Numbered from the stretch's first letter, positions 45,793 to 57,100 are shown. The stretch is 62,500 nucleotides of DNA from Tubiluchus corallicola (GCA_030141605.1 JAQGDQ010000845.1:19086-81585), one strand, 5' to 3'. A program made the numbers and translations. Notes: generated from the letters alone by a model not told the origin.

Positions 45793-45925
45793 CAGTAGGT
45801 ACTGAGTAGGTAGTAGTAGTAGGTAGTAGTAGGTAGTAGGTAGTAGTAAGTAGGTAGGTAGGTAGTAGTAGGTAGTAGGTAGTAGTAAGTAGGTAGGTAG
45901 GTAGTAGGTACTCAGTAGGTACTAG
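45793..45925. repeat. GTAGGTAGTAG simple repeat
   Basis: Short-period purine/TA repeat of GTAGGTA and GTAGTA words. Confidence 0.9.
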
Positions 45926-46017
45926 TTGATACATCCACTTTGGGATGGAAGTGTCTAGATCCACTTAACCGACCGATACGCTAGCCGACATGCATAGTAT
46001 TACTAAAATAGAAGTAT

Positions 46018-46300
46018 AGTACTGTGTTCCCTCGCTACTTTGCGGTTCGTTTATCGTGGACTCACTGTTTTGCGGGTTTTCAAAGAATATTATAAATCAT
46101 AAAAAATTACCATTTACAGTAAATAGTGTATTTATTTGGTGGATGACTACACACCAAAAACGAAATGTAGTACTTGCACCCGCTTGAGATGCTACTTGCC
46201 GACGTGAGACTGTACACAACACACGATTGCGGGATTGATGGAACAGATTTCCTTTACAATGTTCCCTCACTTATCGTGGGTGTTCCGTTCCAGGCCCACA
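46018..46300. mobile_element. Tigger-like fragment
   Basis: TACTGTGTTCCCTCGCTACT and TGCGGTTCGTTTATCGTGGA are like Tigger termini. A partial second start (TGTTCCCTCACTTATCGTGG) lies at about 46,260. Ends not resolved. Confidence 0.55.
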
Positions 46301-46341
46301 TTCTCACATTCTAATCACAAATACTTGTAATTTGACCTTAC

Positions 46342-46439
46342 GTTTGCTAATTCGAGTTACAGATCTGAATATCTTCGTCACGTCTTGCAAAAGAGAGAAA
46401 TCGGTAACGTTCAACGAACCCAGCGTAGCTTGTATTAAA
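46342..46439 (-). CDS. HFM1: HFM1 exon 9 (Sec63 domain)
   Basis: Acceptor TGTATTTCAG, donor AAAC|GTAAGG; 98 nt. LIQATLGSLNVTDFSLLQDV TKIFRSVTRISK matches LIQAQLG.....F.L.QD..KIFR...RI. Phase 2 in, 1 out. Confidence 0.92.
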
Positions 46440-46556
46440 CTGAAATACAAAAGAACAGAAAGAGCAGAAAGACTGCTAATGACGACACGGAAGAAATTAC
46501 GAATGCAACTCGTAAATTTTTCGACTTGTTTAGGGATGAACGGAAAACGAACTTAC

Positions 46557-46604
46557 CAGCTAATCTTCATTTCAGATGTTTTAATCTTGCCTTTCATCGG
46601 ATAC
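46557..46604 (-). CDS. HFM1: HFM1 exon 8 (48-nt small exon)
   Basis: Acceptor ATATTTTCAG, donor GCTG|GTAAGT. Reads R-YPMKGKIKTSEMKISW with neighbours, matching RFPM.GRIKT.EMKV. Found only by its phases (2 in, 2 out) and homology. Confidence 0.9.
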
Positions 46605-47574
46605 CTGAAAATATCCATATATGGTAGTCACCGCTTAATACAACCACAATTTGCCGGTACGCGGTTTTCAAGCACGTGACAACGAACTTTGTGAGCGACA
46701 GTACTTTCTCTACCTAACTTCCATAACTAAACTTACATGTTTATCCACTTTTGCTAGCTACAAGCGGAAAATTAATTTTTTTTCTTCCTTTGGCTCTAGG
46801 TCCTCATAAAATTGATTTTAAATACGTAAAGGTTAAATTTTTTTAAAGATAGTCACGTGTGTCTCTTCTTTCCCATTATTGAAAATTATTTTATTATAAA
46901 CTAACACATTCGTATAATAATTCAATTTTCATTCGTCTTAAATGCAAAATCTGATAATTTTTAATTACCTGGTACCAGCGGCGGATTATGATTTTATGGG
47001 CCTTAGGCTTGAGCTTGGAACGGGCCTTTTAAATGTTGCTACACTGCTGAGCTGACGTGTTTTTGTGGAGCTCTCGTCGTTTGTAAAGGATGACAAATTA
47101 AACAATTTATCACTGATGCATATTGAGTCAGATATGTTGAAAAAAATGGACTTTTCAGAAATTATAACTGACTTTGTCCCCAGAAAAATTCGGAAACTGA
47201 AATTTTGAACTTAAACTGAGTAAACGTGAATTGTGTAAACTTAAATTGTGTAAACCCGATTTGAAATATAGTGACTGACTTTTGAAAAAAAAAACTTTTT
47301 TCTATATTTTATTTTGGCGGGCCCCTTGCTCTTTTGTCAATTTATTTTTTTTACAACAAAAAATTTTTTTTCGTTTGATTTTGCCGGGCTAATAAACTTA
47401 CTAAACTTACTAAACTTCAGCTGCTTTCAAACCATTTTCTAATTTACGCCACACGTGCATACATTACCAAAAACCTCTATCCATGTAATTGACAAGGCTT
47501 ACCTGATAGGCTTGCAGACAAAAACTTGAGAAGAAGAAGAAGAATACGAACAGTTGATTATTACATACACTCAC
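46605..47574. other. HFM1 intron, hAT-like ends
   Basis: About 46,670-46,720 has GTGAGCGACAGTACTTTCTC in common with the hAT-like element at 24.6 kb. About 46,975 has CAGCGGCGGATTATGATTTT, a hAT-like terminus. Otherwise AT-rich. Confidence 0.4.
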
Positions 47575-47681
47575 CGTATGGCTTCTTTCGTCTTGTGGTG
47601 GTTTAATTCGTTCAACGACTTCTTCTCGGAAACGCGCAGAACTATATCTCTAAACTCTTGACTGCTTGCAAAAGCCTTTAG
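47575..47681 (-). CDS. HFM1: HFM1 exon 7
   Basis: Acceptor CCTTTCCAG, donor TACG|GTGAGTG; 107 nt. LKAFASSQEFRDIVLRVSEK KSLNELN matches the ....A...EF.DI.LR..EK..LN.LN region. Phase 0 in, 2 out. Confidence 0.92.
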
Positions 47682-47771
47682 CTGGAAAGGGTAAACAAGA
47701 GAGCTGTCCATTCCTTGTGAAGCTACTCAATAATTCATAATTATCGTGGTTTTTAAAATAATAATCAACAC

Positions 47772-48488
47772 TTTAACTCCTTAAGGACTGCAAGCGTTTG
47801 GTGAATTTTGCGTAGCTTCATGAAAAACTGCTCTCACTAAACAGCGATTATGTTATATTTGATGATTTTTGAAAGTTTCTACTCCTTACACAATGAATTT
47901 TCATGTAAAATTGTGAAATACATTTGCTTACTTTAGACAAATTAAAAATCAATCTTTGACAAAAAATCTTTCATTAACTGCAGTGTTTGCACTGTAACAA
48001 TGTACAGTATTATTTGTGTGAAATCGGCTAATGTAGAAAATTTCAACTATCCACACAACAGTCTGATACACTTTGGTCTTGTCTACTCTATTTTCAACAA
48101 GAAATTCCTGTTAAAACATAAAACGATCTTAGTTTCTCCTTGGCTGATCAGTCGGTTTTTCCTGGAACAGCAGCAGAACTCTGCCCAGCTTGGGCTGTAG
48201 CAAACAGGCGATCAATAAAATAATGTGTACAATCACGCAAGTGTAAACCAGACTTAGTTACTCAATAGGTTAAGTTGGAGTGCCTGAAGAGGGCGTGTTT
48301 TTCTTGATTTTATCCAATTAAATCACTCATAAATGTTAAACAAATAGCACGATTAGATAGCCAATATTCTCCTGAATAGAACAGTACCTAGTCTGTGATC
48401 ATTTGGTTATGTCTGTGCTCATACAGTAGCAGAAAAATCACGGGTCTTGCAAGATCTATTTTGCATGATGCGGTCCTGAAGCAGTTAA
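47772..48488 (+). mobile_element. Family I MITE, unexpanded copy
   Basis: TTTAACTCCTTAAGGACTGC at the left and GCGGTCCTGAAGCAGTTAA at the right form an inverted repeat with TTAA-type ends (piggyBac-like). At about 48,370-48,430 it has one unit of the 42-mer (reverse strand), the unit present about 18 times at 41.6 kb. Confidence 0.75.
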
Positions 48489-48995
48489 ATGTTGGGAAAA
48501 CAAAACTGACTAGGTCGGTAGTAATCTGTTCTATTATTCAAACCTATAAACCCGCTTGTTTCTGCTGTTTTATCTACTTTCCAAAAAACATGTTCAGTCA
48601 AGGGAGGCAGAGATAAAAAAAGAGAAACGTCTTATTTGTGCTTAGTGATCAAAGAAAACATGCGACCGCGAGTAGTGTAATTACACCCTTGCGTTGTTTC
48701 TTGAACTCGCCCCTAGATGGCAGACAAAAAATTGCACAGTCGCCATGGCAACACCAACATTAGCAATGCCCATTCTGGCAGCGTGAAAAAGCCACAGTAG
48801 GACAATGAACATAGCAGCTGCGGGTTGCAAACAGATAGATTTCAGTCCTGCCGCAATCACATACATTGAGTACACCCTGCCTCTGAGTGCCACATTACAA
48901 AGTGCTAAACTATATGAAAAATTTGAGGACTTTAACACTCAAAACACTGAGAGTATCTACAAAAATGGGTGATTGTGAAAGAAAACAGTTCATAC
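48489..48995. other. HFM1 intron, no recognised feature
   Basis: Short frames lack recognisable content. Confidence 0.3.
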
Positions 48996-49087
48996 TAAAT
49001 CTTCCAAGTCTAGATTCCCGCTCAGAGCAGCCAGCATCTTCATGGTTTTGAACGCAACACAGTAACGAGCCATCAGCCGTCCCGTCT
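48996..49087 (-). CDS. HFM1: HFM1 exon 6
   Basis: Acceptor CTATTGTTTAG, donor TTTA|GTATGA; 92 nt. (E)TGRLMARYCVAFKTMKML then AALSGNLDLEDL matches E.GRLMA.YY..F.T.K....SG...L.DLV. Phase 1 in, 0 out. Confidence 0.93.
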
Positions 49088-49164
49088 CTAAACAATAGAT
49101 ACAACAACTAGGCTTAATCATTATAAATATGTTATCAAAAATAAATAAACATCGAATATCATTA

Positions 49165-49760
49165 TAATTGTGTATAGCAAAATCGTCCATAAGTCGGCAG
49201 TTAAGCTTTTCTAGTTATTCACATATCTTGAATCTCCATTTCATGAGGATCATTTTGATACCAAGTTCATCGCTCTATGGTATTTCTAAGCTGAGATAAT
49301 CCACGTTGAAGTTGAGGTGCAGGCTGCACACTGAAAAACATAATCTTGAGAAAATCACTGTTAAAGTTAGCCATTGTTTTTTGTTGCGTCTCTACAAAAC
49401 ACTTAGCAACTGCACAAATGTTGGTTGCTACGGACTTTGCAAAAACACATTGTAGTTATGTTTAAATCCAGTAGATGGCTCTTACTGATGAAGACCTGGG
49501 TTAGTCAACAGGAAATGACTGCTTCCAAGACCTGTTATCAGAGTTTGAAAATGCAATTTTTTTACAATCGGAGTACTAGTTTCTAGCCAGAAAAGTGGAT
49601 ACGGGCTTTTAAACATTTCCTTGACAATCTCATGTAAGAATACAAAAGTCCAATATATTTAATCTTGCTTTATATAAAAAACAAGAAATCGACATTTGAC
49701 CAAATTTTTGGATCATTTTAAGCATCCCGACTTACGGACGGTTTTGGTTTGTAAACACAC
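49165..49760 (-). repeat. Dispersed repeat family L, copy 2
   Basis: Ends about 80 bp before the exon 6 acceptor. Shares GATTCAAGATATGTGAATAA-type, GGTATCAAAATGATCCTCAT and AACAATGGCTAACTTTAACA (minus strand) with copies at 29.0, 57.2 and 60.8 kb, and a longer right part (TTAAATCCAGTAGATGGCTC) with 57.5 kb. Confidence 0.75.
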
Positions 49761-50092
49761 ATATAGTACAAAAATGAATTAATCAGATCAGACGAAGTTT
49801 AACTTTTTTAACCATATTTTCACATGTAGTTAAGAAAAAATTGCAATTCACAAGCATTGTAAGCAGCTGCTAATGAGAAATACTCTAAATAGAAAAGAAT
49901 TTCTGACATTTTGCGCGAGCATTTCAAAAGAGACAAGAAGATGCAATAAATATAGTAAGTCCAATTCCTACTAGAAACTGTAAACTATTAAATTTCGTAC
50001 CAGGTTGCGATAGAAAAGAAATGTACTGATGTTCCTTTCTTTAAACTTTAAATACATGTAGTTCCACACTTACTCTCTAAACCAGGGGTGTG
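49761..50092. other. HFM1 intron, AT-rich
   Basis: AT-rich stretch between the family L copy and the hAT-type MITE. Nothing recognised. Confidence 0.3.
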
Positions 50093-50563
50093 CAAATTGC
50101 AACCCGCGGGCCGAGAGAATTTGTGCGGCCCGCGAAGAGATTTGTCAACCTAATTAAAGTGTGGCCCGGGCGATTAATTGAGTGTATCCAGCTGAAGTCC
50201 GTGCCATGATCCCAAAGATAGTGCGGGAGTTTTTTCTACTAGATCAGATGCCATTAACCCTTACAAGACAGTTGTAGCTTAATGTCACTGTACTACACAG
50301 ACTGTGTGATACACATTACTAATATGCATTGTAATGAAATTACCGCTATCTGTCCTGAAAGTAGAAATATATGGTTTGTAATATGAATTTTAATAACTTC
50401 TAAAATAGTTTCTTGTAGTAGTAATGATGTACGCAGGTCGGATGCAAAAAAATCGTTATTAGGCCTTTCTGTACTTGGCTCCTTGACCAAACTGCCTGTG
50501 GCCCGCAGGAATTGCGGGAAAGTTTAATGTGGCCCGGCTTGTCAGATAATTTGCACACCCCTG
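50093..50563 (-). mobile_element. hAT-type MITE, copy 3
   Basis: CAGGGGTGTGCAAATT ... AATTTGCACACCCCTG with flanks CTCTAAAC and CTCTAAAT. Confidence 0.9.
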
Positions 50564-50935
50564 CTCTAAATATTGCATAAATTTTAATAGCACTCACAAT
50601 ACCCATACATAGCAAGCCAAACATACATTCACAAATACATGGAAATACACATTTCATAATTAACTTGGAATTCCACACATAATTTTAAAAATTAACCTAC
50701 TAATAATGGTATTTTATTTCACCTAATGACCAAATCTGGTACCGAAACCTTAGAAATTTTCATTATAAATTGAAAATGAATAACAAGTGAAGAATCGTCT
50801 GAAACATGAACCAACTCACGTCACATTTGAAGTGATAACCTTGAAGTAAAAGTTATTGAACATTACACTTCACAAGTTAATGAAATATAGATCAAACAGA
50901 AATTTAATAGAATACGATATAATATTGTTACGAAG
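50564..50935. other. HFM1 intron, AT-rich
   Basis: AT-rich stretch between the hAT-type MITE and LTR-like copy 3. Nothing recognised. Confidence 0.3.
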
Positions 50936-51322
50936 ACAGATTATGACCAACCCCCTAATGTTAGTAATGGGTATGGTTGAGAAGCCCAGTAATGCAAATG
51001 TATCTGTATAAAACAGAATGCATGCCGTAATTTGACGATTCCAACCTGGCCTTTCTGTCTGTAAGAGTGAATGCTGTAGGTTTGCTGATTTTTATACAAA
51101 AGTCTGTTCACATGTCATGGAGCTACTGGTTATGCATTAAAGTTTATTTTACATTCGTATTCTTTTTACTTTTCTCGTCTGCTGTAAAGTATTTCATAAC
51201 TTGATTGCCGCTCTATACATCCTGAGACGGATCCGCACTGTAACCCGGATCCATTACACTGGTGTCAGAAGTGGGATACATTCTGAGGAGACGGATTGGC
51301 GCTGGAACCTGGATCTGTTACA
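50936..51322 (+). mobile_element. LTR-like element with trapped tRNA-Leu primer site, copy 3
   Basis: TGTTACGAAGA ... CTGTTACA flanked by ATAT on both sides (50,932-50,935 and 51,323-51,326). Primer site TGGTGTCAGAAGTGGGAT at 51,260-51,277, followed by a repeated LTR end, as in the other two copies. Confidence 0.88.
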
Positions 51323-51511
51323 ATATATTCAATCAGCTTAGGTTTGGGTTGGTGAAGATAGTGTTTGGGTCGATCACATAGAAGAGCAATCAAAATCATC
51401 CTTTATGCTACTAAAAACCTTAAAAGTTTTGCCGTAACTTAGTTTTGACTGGAGCTTTAGGTAACTCGCTTAGCAATTATTCAAAGGATATTTAGCGAAA
51501 TGCGAAAGTAC

Positions 51512-51640
51512 CGGTTTGTTTGATGTCGAAACCGTCGTCCATTTTTATACAACCCGCTGAAGAGAGCGCGTAAAGCTCGTTCATGCAAATGTCTTGCAGT
51601 CTCTTCTCCACCTGATCACGGGTTAATCCGACAGGAATTC
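51512..51640 (-). CDS. HFM1: HFM1 exon 5
   Basis: Acceptor TGTTTTCCAG, donor ACCG|GTACTTT; 129 nt. GIPVGLTRDQVEKRLQDICM then NELYALSSAGCIKMDDGFDI matches the winged-helix/linker (L..L.L..L..L..IKMD.G....PT). Phase 1 in and out. Confidence 0.93.
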
Positions 51641-52631
51641 CTGGAAAACAGAGAACACAGGCTGCACGTTACTCTTTCAAAATACCGAAGGATCATAAAA
51701 ACTCGGCAAATTTTAAATTCGAATTTCAAGTTATGAAGACTATCTGAAGGTAAAATTGCTAAGACACCAGCATAGGTAGAACACAGGTGAGTTTATTTAT
51801 ACAAATCAGTAACAGCACATGTTTATTCAATGATCTCTGACAGCCAACAGCCCAGGTAAGTTTTCTATGAAGCAAGGAAGCCAGCAATTCAATGAAGGGT
51901 AAATGTTACGCATACTAGTTCAAGGATGAAAGTTGAGACTGTATATGAAGAAATAGACCAATTTTACAGCTGAAATTTCTTGTGTGGGATTTTTAATGTT
52001 TTAACCAGAGAATGTAATAATATGACATAATAAATAAAAAATAATGACATATGACATATGACATATTAAATAAAAAATAATGTCAAGAAATCGTGAGCTT
52101 CACGACAATGCTGTGCTCGTGCAAGAGCTCTCGAACATGTGCACCACATCACAACTGAACATCACTTGAACTCGGCGGTACGGTAACTGTTTTTTGTGCA
52201 ACATGTTTTTGAGATGCAGGCACTAGCATCTGTCTAATCAATAAATGGCAAAATATGAATGTAACATTCTAATAAATGGCAAAAGCACAGCACTGTTCTT
52301 CAACATTCGCAAACATCTGCAACACAGCGGATGGCATGTTCGTGTTGTTTAAAATCATGTTCAGTTGTGATGTCATCACTAGACAGACTAGTCAGCCATT
52401 AATTAAGTTTTTAGCCTGTTATTTAATTATTCAGAAAAACTTTGGCATTATCATATGTGTAGATATGTATATATTTTACCGTACTTCAAAATGGGGTAGG
52501 ATGTGAAAAATCATCCTGTTTCTCTTTTAAAATACGAGAACTTGGTTTAAACAAAATTTTCGTAGGTTTACCGCAAGCACGTCCAGTGCATCTGTTTCTG
52601 TTTGAAAGTGACAAAAACTATAAAAATGACT
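51641..52631. other. HFM1 intron with weak family H copy
   Basis: 52,100-52,385 resembles repeat family H (GTTCAGTTGTGATGTCATCA). A short AATAATGACATATGACATAT repeat lies near 52,030. Confidence 0.4.
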
Positions 52632-53092
52632 CTAACCCTTTCATACCCGTTGTATCCCGTTGGATACGAGAATATTTTCTGCCTTTAAAATTAATAAAAT
52701 TTTAAAACTGACAGTTATTTGATCTATTAATAGTTATTTTGATTTAAGCCAACAACAATAGACTAAAAATGGTGATAAAATATCAAACTAGAAAATCTAC
52801 ATAGCATAAAAAACTGCGCAAGGTACAGTACTTTAGAGACGACTTTGTACAGATCAGCATGGCATGCATACTAAATGTCTTAAATACTTTAAAAAATTAC
52901 CAGCTGTTGCAAAATGAAGCACATTTTATGCTTCCATTGAATCCCAATGTATCCCGTGGGATACAGGCTATATTTACCACGCGGGCACAGGTAGAAAAAA
53001 ATTATGTGTAAACAAGATGGACATACTCAACAAAAGTACCAAGCCAAAAATTTTTTCTTATTAAAAAAGTAACTTCGGACTGAAAGGGTTAA
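52632..53092 (+). mobile_element. piggyBac-type MITE, copy 2
   Basis: CTAACCCTTTCATACCCGTT ... CTGAAAGGGTTAA, same internal sequence as 15,616. Confidence 0.85.
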
Positions 53093-53144
53093 GGTAAAAT
53101 GAAAAAGTTTTTAATTTAAAATAAAACGAATAACTTATAGTTAC

Positions 53145-53278
53145 CATAATGTCTAGGATTCTTCATGACTCTAATGTACAAGAACGTTGAACGAAGCCAC
53201 TCTAAAGCAATTTCGACATCCGTAATCGTGCACAATACGATCTCAGCATTTAAATGCTCAGTTAGTTGAAGATGTAGG
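53145..53278 (-). CDS. HFM1: HFM1 exon 4 (winged-helix start)
   Basis: Acceptor ATATTGCAG, donor TATG|GTAACT; 134 nt. LHLQLTEHLNAEIVLCTITD VEIALEWLRSTFLYIRVMKN matches the HLNAEIVL.TI.D...A..W...T.LYIR...NP.HYG signature of Ski2/Brr2/HFM1 helicases. Phase 2 in, 1 out. Confidence 0.95.
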
Positions 53279-53444
53279 CTGCAATATGAACAATGAATGA
53301 AATCATATTCAACACCAGTCAGCAAGCAGAAAATGGTTGCTGACTGTCAACACCAGTCTAGAGACAAGTTTTTTCTGTCTAGGTTTTTAACGCGATGGTT
53401 TTTGGTTTGTTTACATCAGGCACGAGCTTATTCTATGGCGCACG

Positions 53445-54735
53445 CATTTGTAGAGGCTGAGGGTGAGTCAGTTGCTACTACATCAGCTGACTCACACAGT
53501 AAATCAACTAGCTCGGTTGAAGCTGAGTCAGTTGCTACTACATCAGCTGACTCACACAGTAAATCAGCTAGCTCGGCTGAAGCTGAGTCAGTTGCTACCA
53601 CATCAGCTGACTCACACAGTAAATCAGCTAGCTCGACTCAAGCTGAGTCAGTTGCTACTACATCAGCTGACTCATGCAGTAAATCAGCTAGTTTGGCTGA
53701 AGCTGAGTCAGTTGCTACTACATCAGCTAACTCACGCAGTAAATCAGCTAGCTCGGCTGAAGCTGAGTCAGTTGCCACTACATCAGCTAACTCACACAGT
53801 AAATCAGCTAGCTCGGCTGAAGCTGAGTTAGTTCCTACTACGTCAGCTAACTCACGCAGTAAATCAGCTAGCTCAGCTGAAACTGAGTCAGTTGCTACTA
53901 CATCAGCTGACTCACACAGTAAATCAACTAGCTCGGCTGAAGCGGCGTCAGTTGCTACTACATCAGCTGACTCACGCAGTAAATCAGCTAGCTTGGATGA
54001 AGCTGAGTGAGTTGCTACTACAACAGTTGACTTACACAGTAAATCAGCTAGCTCAGCTGAAACCAAGTCAGTAGCTACTACATTAGCTGATTCACACAGT
54101 AAATCAGCTAGTTCGACTGAAGCTGAGTCATTTGCTAATACATCAGCTGACTCACACAGTAAATCAGCTAGCTTGGTTGAAACTGAGTCAGTAGCTACTA
54201 CATCAGCTGACTCACACAGTAAATCAACTAGCTCGGCTGAAGCGGAGTCAGTTGCTACTACATCAGCTGACTCACGCAGTAAATCAGCTAGCTTGGCTGA
54301 AGCTGAGTGAGTTGCTACTACAACAGTTAACTTACACAGTAAATCAGCTAGCTCAGCTGAAACTGAGTGAGTTGCTACTACAACAGTTGACTTACACAGT
54401 AAATCAGCTAGCTCAGCTGAAACCAAGTCAGTAGCTACTACATTAGCTGATTCACACAGTAAATCAGCTAGTTCGACTGAAGCTGAGTCATTTGCTAATA
54501 CATCAGCTGACTCACACAGTAAATCAGCTAGCTTGGTTGAAACTGAGTCAGTAGCTACTACATCAGGTGACTCACACAGTAAATCAGCTAGCTTGGCTGA
54601 AGCTGAGTGAGTTGCTACTACAACAGTTGACTTACACAGTAAATCAGCTAGCTCAGCTGAAACCGAGTCAGTAGCTACTACATTAGCTGATTCACACAGG
54701 AAATCAGCTAGCTCGGTTGAAGCTGAGTCAGTAGT
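53445..54735. repeat. Minisatellite, 60-bp unit with 360-bp higher-order repeat
   Basis: Unit AGCTGAGTCAGTTGCTACTA CATCAGCTGACTCACACAGT AAATCAGCTAGCTCGGCTGA, about 21 copies. A six-unit block starting GAGTGAGTTGCTACTACAAC recurs at about 54,006 and 54,366. Long frames on both strands (237 and 369 codons) follow from the 60-bp period. It sits in HFM1 intron 3. Confidence 0.97.
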
Positions 54736-54774
54736 TAGTGCATGCATGAATAATGAATTTTACAGTTTCAAGAC

Positions 54775-54971
54775 AAATAAGATACTACGACACTCGCTAG
54801 CTAAAAACGCATTTTTTATCTTATTGGCAAGATACACTAATTAAAAATTTTACTTAGTTAGTAACATGTGTGCTACAAATGCTGTGATTGTTTTTTCAAA
54901 CTTCACGCAATGTTGTCTAAATTTGTTTCCGATGACCTACAAATAAAATGGTTACGCCTAATGGTCATCGC
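54775..54971 (+). repeat. Dispersed repeat family M, copy d
   Basis: Contains ACTTAGTTAGTAACATGTGT and AAAATGGTTACGCCTAATGG as in copies a-c. It lies between two minisatellites, the second beginning within its 3' half. Confidence 0.65.
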
Positions 54972-55410
54972 GTAGATACTACAAAGGAGATACTACAAAG
55001 GAGATACTAAAAATGAGATACTGCAAATGAGATACTACAAATGAGATACTACAAATGAGATACTACAAAGGAGATACTAAAATGAGATACTACAAATGAG
55101 ATACTACAAATGAGACACTACAAATGAGATACTAAAATGAGATACTACAAATGAGATACTACAAATGAGATACTACAAAGGAGATACTAAAAATGAGATA
55201 CTGCAAATGAGATACTGCAAATGAGAAACTAAAATGAGATACAACAAATGAGATACTAAAATGAGATACTAAAAATGAGATACTACAGATGAGATACTAC
55301 AAATCAGATACTACAGATGAGATACTACTAATGAGATACTACAGATGAGATACTACTACGGAGATACTACAAATGAGATACTACTACGGAGATACTACAA
55401 ATGAGATACT
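54972..55410. repeat. Minisatellite, 14-bp unit, abutting HFM1 donor
   Basis: About 30 copies of GAGATACTACAAAT with GGAGATACTAC and AAAATGAGATAC variants. On the minus strand its outermost copy begins exactly at the exon 3 donor (GTTTGTAGTATCTC). Confidence 0.95.
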
Positions 55411-55416
55411 ACAAAC

Positions 55417-55547
55417 CTGCTTTCAATTGTCTGCTTTCCACTGAGCAGTTTCTCATATCTTAGCCTGGTAGTTTCCTTTGTCATTATAACAGCTGTAGCC
55501 GAGGTGTCAAACTGCGGCCTCCCGGCTCTACCAATCATCTGCAGGAC
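55417..55547 (-). CDS. HFM1: HFM1 exon 3: helicase motif VI
   Basis: Acceptor GTTTAG, donor GCAG|GTTTGT; 131 nt. VLQMIGRAGRPQFDTSATAV and IMTKETTRLRYEKLLSGKQT contain motif VI (QMIGRAGR, with the arginine finger), the most diagnostic block of this gene. Phase 0 in, 2 out. The donor GTTTGT is weak and is itself the first copy of the adjacent minisatellite. Confidence 0.96.
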
Positions 55548-55711
55548 CTAAACAATGTGGTCCTAGTGCTCATACACAGCAGTAAGAAAACTTAGTATTC
55601 GACGAAGAAATTACAAAAAATTTTCAGGTATTTTACTAGAAGAACATTTCTGATACTTGCTAAGTAAAACATCTCAGAATTTACAAACATTCGGTTCTTA
55701 GACCATACAGT

Positions 55712-56050
55712 TTAACCCTTTCATACCCATTGTATCCCTTGGGATACAAGAATTTTCTGCCTTTAAAATTAATAAAATTTTAAAACTGACAGTTATTTGA
55801 TCTGTTAATAGTTATTTTGATTTAAGCCAATAACAATAGACTAAAAATGGTGATAAAATGGCAAACTAGAAAATCTACATAGCATAAAAAACTGCGCAAG
55901 GTACAGTACTTTAGAGACGACTTTGTACAGATCAGCGTAGCATGCATTCTAAATGTCTTAAATACTTTAAAAAATTATCAGCAGTTGCAAAATGAAGCAC
56001 ATTTTTTGCTTTTGTTGTTTTTTTAAAAAAGTCGGGACTGAAAGGGTTAA
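55712..56050 (+). mobile_element. piggyBac-type MITE, copy 3 (internally deleted)
   Basis: TTAACCCTTTCATACCCATT ... GACTGAAAGGGTTAA with TTAA at both ends; lacks about 110 bp near the right end compared with the other copies. Confidence 0.87.
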
Positions 56051-56649
56051 GATACAAATAATATGAAAATCCTCAACTCTCGAAGATTTGCGTTTCATGT
56101 CTAGTGGCGCCCTGCAGGCCCAAATCAAGAATTCGGTCGCAGGGTTCCTTGAACGTCAATGACTGTTACTGCGATGAGACAGTCGACTGGTTCACTGTCA
56201 AGAATATCGCTCTAAGATGAGCCACTGGACTGGCAGAGGTGTCTTAGACACATTTGTATTGAATGCATCCTACCTCTATGAGGTAAATAGCTAGAATCAA
56301 CTTGATGAATGACATCACCCAGAGCAAGTATTGAACCCACGACACTTTGACGTAAAGAAGATGAGCGATACCACTCGAATAATAACCTGTCCTAATTATT
56401 GGCGTATAAAAATATCTTCACCGAGTCACGTGTTGATCATATGATCTCGATTTGCAAAACTGACCAAAATCTGTAAATGTACGATGACAAACAATACACG
56501 CTAACGCAAGCCATTGCATACATCTAGCAAAACTTCTAATGCGAAACTGGAAAACCAATGCGATGTCTACAAAATATTTGCTAACATAAAAACACTCAGC
56601 TGCCAGTTTTAACTTTTTGCAGGTTTACGACAGCACGACAATACGTAAG
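56051..56649 (-). other. HFM1 intron, probable tRNA-derived SINE piece
   Basis: The minus strand at about 56,390-56,320 reads GAGTGGTATCGCTCATCTTC and GTCGTGGGTTCAATACTTGC, spaced like A and B boxes of a tRNA-derived SINE. Ends not defined. Confidence 0.4.
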
Positions 56650-56672
56650 GTTGAGAAAACGCAACGAAAGCC

Positions 56673-57100
56673 GTACCTGCGTCTCGGAGTACTCTTTGGA
56701 CACACCTATATCATAATACGTACCTGTGTCTCGGAGTACTCTTTGGACATGCCCATATAATAATACATACCTGCGTCTCGGAGTACTCTTTGGACACGCC
56801 CATATCATAATACGTACCTGCGTCTCGGAGTACTCTTTGGACACGCCCATATCATAATACGTACCTGCGTCTCGGAGTACTCTTTGGACACGCCCATATC
56901 ATAATACGTACCTGCGTCTCGGAGTACTCTTTGGACATGCCCATATCATAATACGTACCTGAGTCTCGGAGTACTCTTTGGACACGCCCATATCATAATA
57001 CGTACCTGCGTCTCGGAGTACTCTTTGGACACGCCCATATCATAATACGTACCTGCGTCTCGGAGTACTCTTTGGACACGCCCATATCGTAATATTGCGT
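56673..57100 (-). repeat. HFM1: 47-bp minisatellite made from HFM1 exon 2 end plus donor
   Basis: Minus-strand unit GTACGTATTATGATATGGGC GTGTCCAAAGAGTACTCCGA GACGCAG. The first 47-mer from the exon side contains the exon's last codons ([13 protein letters not shown]) and the donor CAG|GTACGT. About nine donor copies follow, 47 bp apart. A downstream donor would add 47 nt and shift frame, unless three units are included. Confidence 0.96.

Noticed and set aside
47500-47545. Tiny exon between CTTCTCAAG and CAG|GTAAGCC on the minus strand
   Set aside because: Splice-like motifs are present, but the phases of HFM1 exons 7 and 8 already join and the 22-nt piece has no homology.
53297-54747. Open frames of 237 (+) and 369 (-) codons, Ser/Ala/Thr-rich and Leu/Ala-rich
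   Set aside because: Products of the 60-bp array inside an HFM1 intron, open on both strands. No splice or start context.
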